A DNA stretch of 64,000 bases from Rahnella bonaserana (GTDB lineage: Bacteria > Pseudomonadota > Gammaproteobacteria > Enterobacterales > Enterobacteriaceae), in assembly GCF_019049675.1 (NCBI RefSeq), contig NZ_JAFMOW010000050.1, forward strand, positions 1 through 64,000. Reading direction: 5' to 3'. Positions 19,702 through 30,062 of this stretch are shown here, one piece after another (position 1 is the stretch's first letter; every line of letters begins with the position of its first letter). A program made the position numbers and the translations under genes. The notes under the pieces were generated by a model that was not told the DNA's origin, made no database searches, and saw only the letters and a list, made by a program, of their open reading frames with translations.

Positions 19702-20551
19702 TGGGCCGCCTAATTGTGAGGTTTTAAAAACGCTCAAATCCTGCCCCGTGGAGCCGGGGAAGAATAAAGCACTCTCAGAACGATATAAGGAAAACGAATA
19801 TTAAAATTAGTTCTATATCCTATTTAAATCTTTTCAGTAGCCGTATGTAGAGTAATACGCAGCGGAAACTCTTCAAATCGTTTTTCTCGCTCATAATTGG
19901 AAACAACAATAGGTTTAACCGATCGATTTACACGTTCTTATCGTTAAATTCATCAATCTTTACTAGGCGAATTCCTAGTGATTTTCCAAATACGCCAGAA
20001 AAATGTGAGCAATACGACGATTTTTGATTTATTTCAACAAAAAACTAAGAACAGTCTCAACAATAATCTTCCCCATGGGGTGTGTTTCATTCACACACTA
20101 ATTTACCTGAAACTTTCAGTTAAAACAGAATATTTCTCTATTTTAATGATGAATTAAGTTTTATTTATTTACCGATAATAAACATCAATACGTAAGAATT
20201 GGGTGATTTTCTGAAAATCTTATTACGGAGAACAGATCTATTGTTTTTTTATATACATTTATGCTTGTAAATTAACATTTGCAATTCAACCGGCAAACCT
20301 GAGACTATTCTTACATGATGATTAAATAGTCTTATTGCTTTATTTTGAAACAAACATTGGCCTTCATTTGTTTTTAAGCCAATAACATGACCAAGAGTAT
20401 TCTTAAATACCCCTCCGCTTAACGTAACATCTCTGTATCAAAAACGAGGAATTATCCTTAACGTTCTTCCTCTGTCAGACAGGTCGCGAAAATATGCAAA
20501 TCACGTTTTCCAAAATGTAAATATTTGTAAAATAACGCTTGAACCGGGCAA
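19702..20551. other. AT-rich intergenic stretch, no gene seen
   Basis: About 850 bp between the LuxR-type regulator and the terminator of the P-type ATPase gene. Strongly AT-rich with many stops in all frames. It should hold the promoter of the regulator. I see no RNA gene, repeat or recognisable coding remnant. Confidence 0.5.
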
Positions 20552-20577
20552 TAAAAAACCAGCCTTTCGGCTGGTTT
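20552..20577 (-). terminator. Terminator of the P-type ATPase gene
   Basis: Nine-bp stem (aaaccagcc / ggctggttt) with a 4-nt loop. Read on the minus strand it is followed by a TTTTTT tail. It lies 40 bp after the ATPase stop. Confidence 0.85.
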
Positions 20578-20616
20578 CAGGTTTTAGCTGAGGATATCTG
20601 ATTACATTGCTGGCGG

Positions 20617-23346
20617 TTAACCTGCCTTGCGCCAGCTACGGGTGAGCACTTTTTCTATCTCGACAATCACGAACAGCGCGATGCCGATCAGCAGCCCGAT
20701 GACCCAGTAGATGAATGGCAATGGTCGCGTGCCAAACAACGTGTTCATCAGCGGAACGTAGATAATGATCGCCTGTAGCGCGAACAGCACCACGGTGACA
20801 ATCCAGATACCTTTGTTTTGCAGCAGGCCACGGTTAAGGGAGAAGTTGTCCGAATCGCGGCAGTTAATCATGTACACCCACTGCGCAGTCACCAGCGTCT
20901 GCAACAGCACCGTACGGATAAATTCAGGCTCATAACCGCGCGGTTGCAGCCAGGCTTCCAGCATGAAGGCACTGATGGAAATCAGTAATCCGACAAAGGC
21001 CACACGCCAGATGGCGTATTTATCCATGACATGCGCGCTGACGTTGCGCGGCGGACGACGCATCACACGGCTTTCCGCTTCCTCAAACGCCAGCCCGAAG
21101 GAGAGCGTGGCGGACGTTGCCATGTTCATCCACAAAATTTGCACCGGCGTTAACGGCAGCAGATTCCCCATCAGAATAGCGATGATAATCAGCAACCCCT
21201 GCGCCAGGTTGGTCGGCATAATAAAGAGGATGGTTTTTTTCAGGTTATCGTAAACCCGGCGCCCTTCTCTGACCGCGTTGGCGATTGTGGCAAAGTTGTC
21301 ATCCACCAGGATCATATCGGCGGACTCTTTGGTCACCTCGGTGCCTTTAATGCCCATGGCAATGCCGACGTTGGCCTGTTTCAGCGCCGGCGCATCATTC
21401 ACGCCGTCGCCGGTCATTCCGACAATTTCACCGGTCTCCTGCAACGCTTTCACCAGACGCAGTTTATGTTCCGGGCTGGTACGGGCGAAAATATCGAACT
21501 GTACTGCGGCCGTTCTCAGTTGGGCGTCGTCCATATGTTCCAGCTCATAACCGGTGATGGAGTTCCCGCTGTTACCGATGCCGAGCATTTTACCGATCGC
21601 CATCGCCGTTTCCTGATGGTCACCGGTGATCATCTTGACGCGGATCCCCGCCTGCTGACATTCGCCGATCGCCACAATCGCTTCCGGACGCGGCGGATCC
21701 ATCATGCCCGCAATGCCGATCAACACCATGCCGTGGCTGAGTTCCGGATGATCCAGTGAGGCGACGGGCTGATCGACAGGTTTCCAGGCCGCGGCCACCA
21801 TACGCAGTCCTTCGCTGGCATACCGCGTTATCGCCGACTCCCAGTACGCATGATCCAGCGGTACCGCACCTTGCGGCGTCTGCTGGAACTGACAGAGTTT
21901 GAGCAACACATCCGGTGCGCCGGTCAGCATGATCTGCGATTCACCGTTTTTCTCACCGGCCACCGCCATATATTTGTAGAGCGAATCAAACGGAATTTTA
22001 CTGCTGAGACTGAACGCGATCTCAGGCAAATGCGCCTTGGCCGCCAGAACTTTCAGCGCCCCTTCGGTCGGGCCCCCGGTAATGCCCCAGTGGCCCTGAG
22101 CGTCCTGTTTCAGCGTACTGTCGTTACAGATATCCACGGTACGCAAAAACTGAGTAAGCAGAGGCGAAGAATCCGCTGGCAGCGGCGACGCCGAACCGGC
22201 AATCGAGAAGCTGCCCATTGGTTCGTAGCTGTTGCCTTCCACCGTCCAGATGTTATCCGCCAGAATCACCGCTTTGACCGTCATTTCATTCATGGTCAGG
22301 GTGCCGGTTTTATCCGAACAAATGACTGACATCGCGCCCAGTGTTTCCACGGTAGGCAGCTTGCGGATAATGGCTTTGGAGCGCGCCATCGCCTGCACGC
22401 CGAGCGAAAGAATAATCGAAATGATCGCCGGTAAGCCTTCCGGTACCGCTGCGACCGCAAGGCTTATCACCGACAGCAGCAGTTCGCCAAACGGGATATC
22501 GCGCAGCAGATAACCGAAAATCAGCAGCGCCACCATCATGAACAGAATGATGACGAAAATAGATTTACCCAGTTTGTCTATCTGCACCAGCAGCGGGGTT
22601 TTGTTGTCTTCAATGGAGGACAACATTTCATTGATATGGCCAAGTTCAGTCTGGCCGCCGGTGGCAAATACCACGCCGCTGGCGGTACCGGAACTGACCG
22701 TGGTGCCTGAAAACGCCAGATTTTTGCGATCGCCTATCGATTTCTCACCTACCAGTGCATCAGTCTTTTTCGACACCACGGTGGATTCACCGGTCAGAAT
22801 GGCTTCTTCGACCCGCAGGTTATGGACATCAATAAGACGTAAATCGGCAGGAATTTTGTCACCGGGGCGCAGCAGCACAATGTCGCCCGGCACAATTTCA
22901 TCGGTTGCCACGGTGACCTGTTGTCCGCTGCGTAATACCAGCGCCTCACTGGAAAGCATATTCTGAATACTTTTCAATGATTTCTCGGCATTATTTTCCT
23001 GAATAAAACCGATTAATGCGTTGATCACCGCCACGCCTAATATCACCAGCGTATCGACCCAGTGCCCCATAATGGCGGTGACGACGGCCGCCGCGAGTAA
23101 TATATAGATGAGAATGTCTTTAAAGTGAGAGATAAACTTTATAAATAAAGACTTACCTTCTTTTTGCGGAAGAACGTTCGGTCCGTAATGTTTTAATTTA
23201 TTTTGTGCGTCTTCGGGGGAAAGCCCGGCAGGCCCTGTCTGCAACCCTGCCAGACTTTCTTCTACGGTTTGCTGATACCACAGTTTTTCTGTGGTGGATG
23301 CATTCACAGCAGTTTTATTCACAGCAAGTGGCGCTGGATTATTCAT
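20617..23346 (-). CDS. P2-like cation-transporting P-type ATPase
   Basis: 909 aa. Inner-membrane ion pump. N-terminal cation-ATPase domain, actuator loop LTGES (184-188), M4 motif PEGLP (302-306), phosphorylated Asp345 in DKTGTLT, hinge GDGVNDAPA near 647-655, and six C-terminal helices. Compared with the SERCA calcium sites, the M5 and M6 ligands are changed: Asn713 and Asn741 are kept, but the Glu is Gln716 and the Asp is Ser745. The same substitutions occur, as I recall, in a bacterial subgroup of unclear specificity, so calcium should not be assumed. Alone in its transcription unit, divergent from the RND operon. Start: ATG with AAGGAG about 11 nt before. Confidence 0.87.
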   Translation of the reverse strand: MNNPAPLAVNKTAVNASTTEKLWYQQTVEESLAGLQTGPAGLSPEDAQNKLKHYGPNVLPQKEGKSLFIKFISHFKDILIYILLAAAVVTAIMGHWVDTLVILGVAVINALIGFIQENNAEKSLKSIQNMLSSEALVLRSGQQVTVATDEIVPGDIVLLRPGDKIPADLRLIDVHNLRVEEAILTGESTVVSKKTDALVGEKSIGDRKNLAFSGTTVSSGTASGVVFATGGQTELGHINEMLSSIEDNKTPLLVQIDKLGKSIFVIILFMMVALLIFGYLLRDIPFGELLLSVISLAVAAVPEGLPAIISIILSLGVQAMARSKAIIRKLPTVETLGAMSVICSDKTGTLTMNEMTVKAVILADNIWTVEGNSYEPMGSFSIAGSASPLPADSSPLLTQFLRTVDICNDSTLKQDAQGHWGITGGPTEGALKVLAAKAHLPEIAFSLSSKIPFDSLYKYMAVAGEKNGESQIMLTGAPDVLLKLCQFQQTPQGAVPLDHAYWESAITRYASEGLRMVAAAWKPVDQPVASLDHPELSHGMVLIGIAGMMDPPRPEAIVAIGECQQAGIRVKMITGDHQETAMAIGKMLGIGNSGNSITGYELEHMDDAQLRTAAVQFDIFARTSPEHKLRLVKALQETGEIVGMTGDGVNDAPALKQANVGIAMGIKGTEVTKESADMILVDDNFATIANAVREGRRVYDNLKKTILFIMPTNLAQGLLIIIAILMGNLLPLTPVQILWMNMATSATLSFGLAFEEAESRVMRRPPRNVSAHVMDKYAIWRVAFVGLLISISAFMLEAWLQPRGYEPEFIRTVLLQTLVTAQWVYMINCRDSDNFSLNRGLLQNKGIWIVTVVLFALQAIIIYVPLMNTLFGTRPLPFIYWVIGLLIGIALFVIVEIEKVLTRSWRKAG

Positions 23347-23638
23347 AATGCCTGACTCCTTGACCCCTGAAATGGTTCATGAATGAAGCGGGTAATGAAT
23401 GAATTGTCGTGATGTTTTCTGGCAAGATAGATAAAGCTGTATAAACTATAATATATCGACTTAAATAGTGTTAATTCCGTGCTTTAAAAAAACAATTAAA
23501 TAAAGAAAAACAATAAGTAGCTAAACAGTCTCACTGAAAATACGTCATAGCGGAAAATAGCGGAGCCTGCGTATTAAAGCCCTCACTATTCTGCCGGTAA
23601 TTATTTTTTCACATGTATTTTGCATGAGGGGAAGTATT

Positions 23639-24724
23639 TTGAATATCCGTTTTTCTCCCGCTTTGATCCTCCTTTTCCTTTTAAGCGCCTGTGATCAGAA
23701 AACCACAGACGCTCCCGTCCCGCCGCGTCAGGTTAAAATCGCCACTGCTGAAGCGGCCAGTCCGCTGAGTACCCGCGTGTTTCCAGCCCGCATTCTGGCA
23801 GGCGATAATACCGACATCGCGTTTAAACGCGCAGGCCAGTTGCAGACGCTGGACGTGCGTGAAGGCGAAGCGGTGAAACAGGGACAAATCCTTGCCCGGC
23901 TGACCAACAACGATGCCCGCCAGCGCCTGAACGATCGTCAGAGCGCCGCCACGCTGGCCCAGCGTCAGTTCGAACGTTATCAGACGCTGGCACGGCGCAA
24001 CGTGGTCTCGCAGGCTGAACTCGAAGTGCATAAAGCCAGCCGCGATTCGGCCAGGGCAGCGCTGAAAATCGCGCAGGAAGAACTGAATGATTTGAACCTG
24101 ACCGCACCGTTCAGCGGCGTGATCGCCCGGCTTTCTGTGCGCAATCATCAGGTCGTCGCCGCCGGTCAGCCGGTCGCGACTATCAGTCGTTCCGATCTAT
24201 TAGATGTGATTTTCAGCGTACCGGAAAACCTGTTTACCAGCCTCGATATGCGTAATGCCAGTTATCAGCCACGGGTGCGCATCAACAACCTTCCTGACCG
24301 CGAATTCACCGCCACCTATAAAGAACACACCGCCAGCAGCGAAGCCAACTCACTCACCTGGCAGGTGACGCTGATCATGCCGCGCCCGGAAAACTTCCCG
24401 GCCGTCGCCGGTTTAAGCGGTACGGTGACCATCAATCCGGCCAATCTCGCAACGGCAACGCCCGCAGATACGCTGGTGGTTCCGGTCGAAGCGGTATTTA
24501 ATCCGGACAGCAGTCAGCGCAATGAGGCACACGTCTGGTTGATTGCCGGTGAAGGCGACACATTACACGTCGAAGACCGCAAGGTGACCGTCGGCGAACT
24601 GACCTCTCAGGGCATCGAAATCAAGGACGGACTGCAAAAAGGTGACAGAGTGGTCGCGGCAGGCGTGAGCGAATTACACGCTCAGCAACCGGTTCGCATC
24701 TGGGTCAGGGAACGGGGTCTGTGA
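23639..24724 (+). CDS. RND efflux periplasmic adaptor (membrane fusion lipoprotein)
   Basis: 361 aa. Lipoprotein signal LLFLLSAC, then the adaptor layout: lipoyl half (QLQTLDVREGEAVKQGQILA), alpha-helical hairpin (about 90-150), second lipoyl half (LTAPFSGVIARLSVRNHQVV), beta-barrel and membrane-proximal domain. It links the inner-membrane pump to a TolC-type channel. The ATG at 23624 has no ribosome site, while the in-frame TTG at 23639 follows GAGGGG by 7 nt and gives a cleaner signal peptide, so I prefer TTG. Its stop overlaps the permease start (TGATG). Substrate unknown. Confidence 0.88.
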   Translation: MNIRFSPALILLFLLSACDQKTTDAPVPPRQVKIATAEAASPLSTRVFPARILAGDNTDIAFKRAGQLQTLDVREGEAVKQGQILARLTNNDARQRLNDRQSAATLAQRQFERYQTLARRNVVSQAELEVHKASRDSARAALKIAQEELNDLNLTAPFSGVIARLSVRNHQVVAAGQPVATISRSDLLDVIFSVPENLFTSLDMRNASYQPRVRINNLPDREFTATYKEHTASSEANSLTWQVTLIMPRPENFPAVAGLSGTVTINPANLATATPADTLVVPVEAVFNPDSSQRNEAHVWLIAGEGDTLHVEDRKVTVGELTSQGIEIKDGLQKGDRVVAAGVSELHAQQPVRIWVRERGL

Positions 24725-27700
24725 TGAGTATTAACGACAGCTTTATCAATAATCCGACCCGCGTCTGGCTGGTTATTCTGCTGCTCGGCGTGGGCGGCCT
24801 GATTGCGTTGTTCAATATCGGAAGGCTGGAAGATCCGGCTTTTACCATTAAAACTGCCGTGGTTTCCGTGCAGTATCCCGGTGCGTCATCCCAGCAGGTT
24901 GAGGAGGAAGTCACGCTGCCGCTGGAAAACGCCCTGCAACGCCTGCCTTATGTCGATAACATTTCTTCTATTTCCGCGGTCGGTTTATCGCAAATCACCG
25001 TCAATATTGATTCCCGCTATCACTCCTCCGAACTGCCGCAAATCTGGGATGAACTGCGCCGCCGCGTCAATGACGCCACGCTGCAATTTCCGCCCGGTGT
25101 CAGCCCGCCGTTTGTGAACGATGATTTCGGCGATGTGTACGGCTATTTTTTCTCGATTTATGGCGACAACTTTAGCAATCCCGAACTGCGTAAATACGCG
25201 GAACAATTGCGCAGGGAACTGGTGCTGGTGCCCGGCGTCGGTAAGGTCGCCATCGGCGGCATCCTTCCTGAACAGGTCTATATCGAGATTTCCCGCGCCA
25301 AAATGGCCGCTTATGGCGTGACATTGCCGCGCCTTGCCGATGTGCTGAACCGGCAGAATCTGGTGTCCGACGCGGGCAGCATGACGGTCGGCAGTGAGTC
25401 GATCCGTCTGCATCCGACCGGTGGTTTTCAGAATATTGATGAACTGAATAATGTGCTGATCAGCCCCGCCGGATCTACGCACAGCATTTACCTGCGTGAT
25501 ATCGCCACGGTGTCGAAGGGTGTGAACGATCATCCGGGCAATATTTACCACGCCAATGGCCGCGATGCGCTGACCATTGGTGTCTCATATATTCCCGGTG
25601 TGAATGTCATGAACATTGGTCACGCGATTGAAGCCCGGATGCAGCAGCTGTCCGCCGATAAACCGGCCGGGATCCAGCTTAAAGTATTCTACGATCAGGC
25701 TTCCGAAGTGAAGAAATCCGTAGACGGATTCATCATTAACTTTCTGATGGCGCTGGCAATTGTGGTGGGCGTATTGCTGATTTTCATGGGAATGCGCAGC
25801 GGGATCATCATTGCCGTCTCGCTGGCGCTGAACGTGCTCGGCACGTTGCTTATCATGTTTTTGTTCGGCATCGAGCTTCAGCGTATTTCACTCGGCGCGC
25901 TGATTATCGCGCTCAGTATGTTGGTGGATAACGCGATTGTGGTGGTGGAAGGTGTGCTGATTTCCCGCCAGCAGGGCAATCCGCTGATGAATGCCATTTC
26001 GCATATCATTAAACGCTCTGCCCTGCCTTTACTGGGCGCAACGGTGATTGCCATTCTGGCGTTTGCACCGATCGGCCTCTCGCAGGATTCGACCGGTGAA
26101 TACTGTAAATCGCTGTTCCAGGTGTTACTGATATCGCTGATGCTCAGTTGGGTGACCGCTCTCACGCTGACGCCGGTGCTGGTGAAATGGGCATTCGCCA
26201 ACATGAAAGTGGCGGAGAAAAAGCCAGACGAGCAGGCCGATCCCTACGGCGGCTGGATATTTCGCGTTTACCGGCGCGTATTGTCGGCGCTGCTGGTGCG
26301 CCAGACCCTTACGCTGACGGTGCTCGCCGCGTTGCTGGTGGCGTCAGTCTGGGGATTCGGCTTTGTGCGGCAGAACTTTTTCCCGTCGTCTAATACGCCT
26401 GTTTTCTTCGTCGATTTATGGATGCCTTACGGCACGGATATCAATCACACCGCGCGAATTGCGGGAGAAATCGAAAAAGAGATCAATCATCAGCAAGGCG
26501 TGGAAAACACCGTGACCACCGTCGGTCAGGGCGGGATGCGCTTTATTCTGACTTACAACGGCGAACGCCAGTATTCCAACTATGCGCAGATAATGGTGCG
26601 TATGGATGATCAGCGGAAAATCGCCGCACTGACCCGCCGCACCGAACAGAACATTCGTGATCATTATCCTGAAGTGAATGCCAGCCTGAAACGCATCATG
26701 TTTGGTCCGTCCGGCGGCAGCGCAATTGAAGTACGCATCAAAGGCTCCGATCCCGATACGCTTCGCCAGATCGCCAGCCAGGTCGATAAAATTATTCTTG
26801 ATGACGGTGCATCAGACGGGGTGCGTAACGACTGGCAGGATCGCAGCAAAATGGTACGCCCGGTGTTCTCACCTTATCTGGGCCGCGAACTGGGCGTTGA
26901 CCGGGGTGACGTTGACAGCGCCCTGCAGATGAATTTCAGCGGCAGCACCGTGGGCATTTTCCGTGACGGCTCGACGCTGATGCCGGTGGTTCTGCGCCCT
27001 CCGGCAGCGGAACGGCTGGATGTCGATCACATGGCGAATATCATGGTCTGGAGCCAGACGCGCCAGCAGTTTATCCCGCTGAGTAACGTGGTCAGTGATT
27101 TCAAAGTCGAATGGGAAGATCCGCTGATCATGCGCCGCGACCGATCGCGGGTGCTGACCGTGCTGACCGATCCGGATCCGGCCAGCGGCGAGACCTCCGG
27201 CGATATGCTGGCGCGCATCCGACCGCAGGTTGAGGCGCTGACCCTGCCACACGGCTACAGCATAGAATGGGGCGGCGACGCGGAAAACTCCGCCGAAGCG
27301 CAACAGGGATTATTCACCACGTTGCCGATCGGTTTTCTGATGATGTTTATCATCACCGTGCTGATGTTCAGTTCGGTGAAAAATGCCATCGCCATCTGGC
27401 TGACCGTGCCACTGGCGCTGATCGGTGTGACGTTTGGCTTCCTGCTGACCGGTATTCCCTTCGGATTCATGGCCCTGATTGGCCTGCTCAGCCTGAGCGG
27501 CATGCTGATCCGTAACGGCATCGTACTGGTCGAGGAAATCGGCCAGCAGAAAAAAGAGAAGAGTCAGACCGAGGCAATAATCCACGCCGCCACCTCGCGT
27601 CTGCGCCCTATCCTGCTGACAGCTTTTACCACGGTGCTCGGCCTCGCCCCGCTATTGCTTGATGTCTTTTTCCAGAGCATGGCGGTTGTTATCATGTTCG

Positions 27701-27789
27701 GGCTGGGATTCGCCACCGTGCTGACGCTGCTCGCGCTGCCGGTGATTTACAACTGTTTCCATCGTGAAGGACAACGACGTACACAATGA
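24724..27789 (+). CDS. RND efflux permease (HAE1/AcrB superfamily)
   Basis: 1021 aa. Twelve-helix proton-driven pump with two large periplasmic loops. In TM4 the usual Asp-Asp pair is Asp402-Asn403 (SMLVDNAIVVVE), and in TM10 the Lys of AcrB is Arg (LIRNGIVLVEE). The N terminus lacks the early AcrB form and begins with a short NPTRVWLVILLL, as in less typical HAE1 members. The chosen ATG at 24724 overlaps the adaptor stop; the reading from GTG 24721 is less likely. It is translationally coupled on both sides. No outer-membrane channel gene is present, so TolC is presumably recruited. Substrate not predictable. Confidence 0.92.
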   Translation: MSINDSFINNPTRVWLVILLLGVGGLIALFNIGRLEDPAFTIKTAVVSVQYPGASSQQVEEEVTLPLENALQRLPYVDNISSISAVGLSQITVNIDSRYHSSELPQIWDELRRRVNDATLQFPPGVSPPFVNDDFGDVYGYFFSIYGDNFSNPELRKYAEQLRRELVLVPGVGKVAIGGILPEQVYIEISRAKMAAYGVTLPRLADVLNRQNLVSDAGSMTVGSESIRLHPTGGFQNIDELNNVLISPAGSTHSIYLRDIATVSKGVNDHPGNIYHANGRDALTIGVSYIPGVNVMNIGHAIEARMQQLSADKPAGIQLKVFYDQASEVKKSVDGFIINFLMALAIVVGVLLIFMGMRSGIIIAVSLALNVLGTLLIMFLFGIELQRISLGALIIALSMLVDNAIVVVEGVLISRQQGNPLMNAISHIIKRSALPLLGATVIAILAFAPIGLSQDSTGEYCKSLFQVLLISLMLSWVTALTLTPVLVKWAFANMKVAEKKPDEQADPYGGWIFRVYRRVLSALLVRQTLTLTVLAALLVASVWGFGFVRQNFFPSSNTPVFFVDLWMPYGTDINHTARIAGEIEKEINHQQGVENTVTTVGQGGMRFILTYNGERQYSNYAQIMVRMDDQRKIAALTRRTEQNIRDHYPEVNASLKRIMFGPSGGSAIEVRIKGSDPDTLRQIASQVDKIILDDGASDGVRNDWQDRSKMVRPVFSPYLGRELGVDRGDVDSALQMNFSGSTVGIFRDGSTLMPVVLRPPAAERLDVDHMANIMVWSQTRQQFIPLSNVVSDFKVEWEDPLIMRRDRSRVLTVLTDPDPASGETSGDMLARIRPQVEALTLPHGYSIEWGGDAENSAEAQQGLFTTLPIGFLMMFIITVLMFSSVKNAIAIWLTVPLALIGVTFGFLLTGIPFGFMALIGLLSLSGMLIRNGIVLVEEIGQQKKEKSQTEAIIHAATSRLRPILLTAFTTVLGLAPLLLDVFFQSMAVVIMFGLGFATVLTLLALPVIYNCFHREGQRRTQ

Positions 27790-28751
27790 ACACCACGGGA
27801 CTGAATATTATTAAAACGCTCGGCTGCCTGACCGCCGTGACTTTTTTTACCGTTTATAACACTTACGACAATTACAATTATAACTACGACAGTATTCTGG
27901 CTTTTCTGACCTTTATTTCGACCATCGCCACGCCGTTGTTTTTTGTGGTTACCGGTTATATGGATGCCGGTTCACAGCACACAACAGAATGGCAGATGAA
28001 GAAAATTCGCAGCATATTAACCCTCTTCATCTTCTGGTTTTCGGTTTATTATTTATGGGGACCCTATCAGAAAGGTTATCTTATCCAGCCGTGGTTTATC
28101 TTTTCACTGGTCATTATTTATACCTTTCATCCGTTAGTGGAATGGCTGGCCAAAAGACGCGTCATCCTCGCCGCACTGATTGCCGGACTGCTGATTTTTT
28201 CGTTTGCGTATGATTTGCTGGCCATCTATTACACTGAACACAAAGCCTTTTCGACGCCCGCACAGTTCCGCATCTGGACCTGGGTCCTTTATTATCTGAC
28301 CGGGCAGTTGTTGTATGATCCGGTGATTTCCGCGCTGTACGGTCGCCCGCGGGTGGCAAAAATTGCCGCCATCGCCATACCGTTTGTCTATATCTTCACC
28401 TGGTTTTATGAAAAGCATTTCTTCTTTTCACTCTTCAACATCGAGCGTAACAGTTTTATTCTGACCGGATCGCAGGTCTATATTTTGGTGGTATTGATTA
28501 TTATCGCGGCCAATGGCGTCAAACAGGACGCCACGCGGTTGCCGGTGAGTCAAATGGTCAGTTCGCTGGGGAAAACCATGACCGGGGTTTATATTCTCCA
28601 CTACACCTTTTTCAATTTATTAATCCAGTGGATCCCGATCAATTCCCTGACCGCCAAGCTGTTCGTTATCCTGCTGACGTTCCTGCTTTCAGTGCTGTCT
28701 TCAATGTTGCTGCTAAAGAACAGGGTGACGAAGAAACTGATTACGTTTTAG
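27786..28751 (+). CDS. Acyltransferase-3-like membrane protein, degenerate active site
   Basis: 321 aa with about ten hydrophobic helices. Overall layout and helix 2 end (TPLFFVVTGYM) fit acyltransferase family 3. The first helix reads IIKTLGCLTAVTFF, where family members have Arg and, eleven residues later, the essential His; here Lys and Phe occupy these places. It may therefore not transfer acyl groups in the usual way. Its ATG overlaps the RND permease stop by four bases (ATGA), so it is the third gene of the efflux operon, an unusual partner. Its end overlaps the convergent XRE-cupin gene by four bases. Confidence 0.72.
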   Translation: MNTTGLNIIKTLGCLTAVTFFTVYNTYDNYNYNYDSILAFLTFISTIATPLFFVVTGYMDAGSQHTTEWQMKKIRSILTLFIFWFSVYYLWGPYQKGYLIQPWFIFSLVIIYTFHPLVEWLAKRRVILAALIAGLLIFSFAYDLLAIYYTEHKAFSTPAQFRIWTWVLYYLTGQLLYDPVISALYGRPRVAKIAAIAIPFVYIFTWFYEKHFFFSLFNIERNSFILTGSQVYILVVLIIIAANGVKQDATRLPVSQMVSSLGKTMTGVYILHYTFFNLLIQWIPINSLTAKLFVILLTFLLSVLSSMLLLKNRVTKKLITF

Positions 28752-29296
28752 CTCTGCTCTGATACCAGCACCGCCATGGTGTCTGGTTCCAGTGCGCGGA
28801 AAATGTGTTCCACGTCGGCAGGATAGGAAATGTAATCCCCGGCGTTCAGCTCAACCGGTGAGTCAATCAGCCCGACGAGGGCGCGCCCCTGCGTAATAAT
28901 AATGTGCTCGACCGATCCCTGCGGATGCGGACTGGAAACGCGATCTGCGCCAGGTTGCGTGGTCAGCAGATAAATATCCCGACGCGAACCCGGCGGACAC
29001 GTCGCCAGTAAAACGGCTTTATAATCCGCCAGTTCAGCGACCACTGCCGGCCCTTCGCCACGGCGGATCACCTGCATCTTGTTCATTTCCGGTTCCATCA
29101 GGCGCGCAAAAGGAATATTGAGCGCCACACACAGCGCCCACAGGGTTTCCAGACTCGGATTACCGTTGCCCGCTTCCAGCTGAGAAAGCGTTGATTTGGC
29201 GACGCCAGCACGACGCGCCACTTCTGCCAGTGACAAACCTGCCCGCTGACGTTCACGAACCAGACCTTTAGAGATAACGCTGATGGGTTGTGACAT
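28748..29296 (-). CDS. XRE-family regulator with C-terminal cupin domain
   Basis: 182 aa. Helix-turn-helix at about 8-62 (LVRERQRAGLSLAEVARRAG, then STLSQLEAGNGNPSLETLW), followed by a cupin sensor domain (GSVEHIIITQGRALVGLID, then DYISYPADVEHIF). Such regulators usually govern a neighbouring transporter or catabolic gene in response to a small ligand. It is divergent from azlCD, with palindromic sites between them, so it is probably the repressor of that exporter. I use the ATG at 29296 (AGGA before it); a longer frame from 29359 would run through the operator. Confidence 0.88.
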   Translation of the reverse strand: MSQPISVISKGLVRERQRAGLSLAEVARRAGVAKSTLSQLEAGNGNPSLETLWALCVALNIPFARLMEPEMNKMQVIRRGEGPAVVAELADYKAVLLATCPPGSRRDIYLLTTQPGADRVSSPHPQGSVEHIIITQGRALVGLIDSPVELNAGDYISYPADVEHIFRALEPDTMAVLVSEQS

Positions 29297-29317
29297 GATC
29301 CTGCCTGTTTTATATAA

Positions 29318-29377
29318 CGAACGATCGTTCGACTTGAAGAACGATTCAGATGCGTTCATTATAATGGGAAATCGTTC
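29318..29377. promoter_or_regulatory. Operator and promoter between the XRE-cupin gene and azlCD
   Basis: A perfect 14-bp palindrome CGAACGATCGTTCG occupies 29318-29331. A second inverted pair, GAACGATT (29339-29346) and AATCGTTC (29370-29377), flanks a TATAAT at 29360-29365 that would serve azlC. The shared half-site GAACGAT suggests binding of the XRE-cupin protein over both promoters. Sites are directly visible; the binding protein is inferred. Confidence 0.65.
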
Positions 29378-29393
29378 GTTATGGGATTAAATT

Positions 29394-30062
29394 ATGTCTG
29401 CGCGTTTCTTTTCACCGCTGGGAAGTGATGTGGTGAAAGCCATCTTCCTGGTCTGCCTGGCCGATGGTCTGGTGGGGATTTCGTATGGATCGCTGGCCGT
29501 CGCGGGCGGCTTTCCGCTGTGGGTGCCGCTGATGCTCTCGCTGCTGGTGCTGGCCGGTGCATCGGAGTTTTTGTTTATCGCCATCGTCGGCGGCGGGGGC
29601 AGTCCGTTCGCCGCTGCAGCCGCCGGATTACTGGTCAATGCCCGCCATTTACCGTTCGGAATTGCGGTAAAGGATCTGGTCGGCAGCAAAGGCATGAGCT
29701 GGCTCGGTTGCCACCTCATGAATGACGAAAGCGTGGTATTTGGCATCTCCCAGCCCACCCATGAAAAACGCAAAAAAGCCTACTGGTTATGCGGCGCAGG
29801 CATCGCGCTGTTCTGGCCGGTCAGCGTGATTGCCGGCGCATATATCGGTCAGTTCATTCCGGACATCAAAGCTATTGGCCTCGACGCAGTGTTCCCGGCC
29901 ATTCTGCTGGCGTTGATTTTCCCGGCATTGCGCAGCCGCCGGACGCGCATTCCCGCTTCCTGTGGTGCGCTGATTTCCGTCGCCGCCGTGCCGTTTGTCC
30001 CGGCCGGTATGCCGGTGCTGTTTTCCCTGCTCGGATTACTCACCTGGAGGAACCGGAAATGA
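29394..30062 (+). CDS. azlC: AzlC/YgaZ-type branched-chain amino acid exporter, large subunit
   Basis: 222 aa with five to six helices. AzlC family, whose members export branched-chain amino acids or related compounds together with a small AzlD partner. Typical features are DGLVGISYGSLAVAGGFPLW and the helix with NARHLPFG, a strongly conserved AzlC motif. Its stop overlaps azlD by four bases (ATGA). Expression is probably controlled by the divergent XRE-cupin regulator. True substrate not known. Confidence 0.88.
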   Translation: MSARFFSPLGSDVVKAIFLVCLADGLVGISYGSLAVAGGFPLWVPLMLSLLVLAGASEFLFIAIVGGGGSPFAAAAAGLLVNARHLPFGIAVKDLVGSKGMSWLGCHLMNDESVVFGISQPTHEKRKKAYWLCGAGIALFWPVSVIAGAYIGQFIPDIKAIGLDAVFPAILLALIFPALRSRRTRIPASCGALISVAAVPFVPAGMPVLFSLLGLLTWRNRK

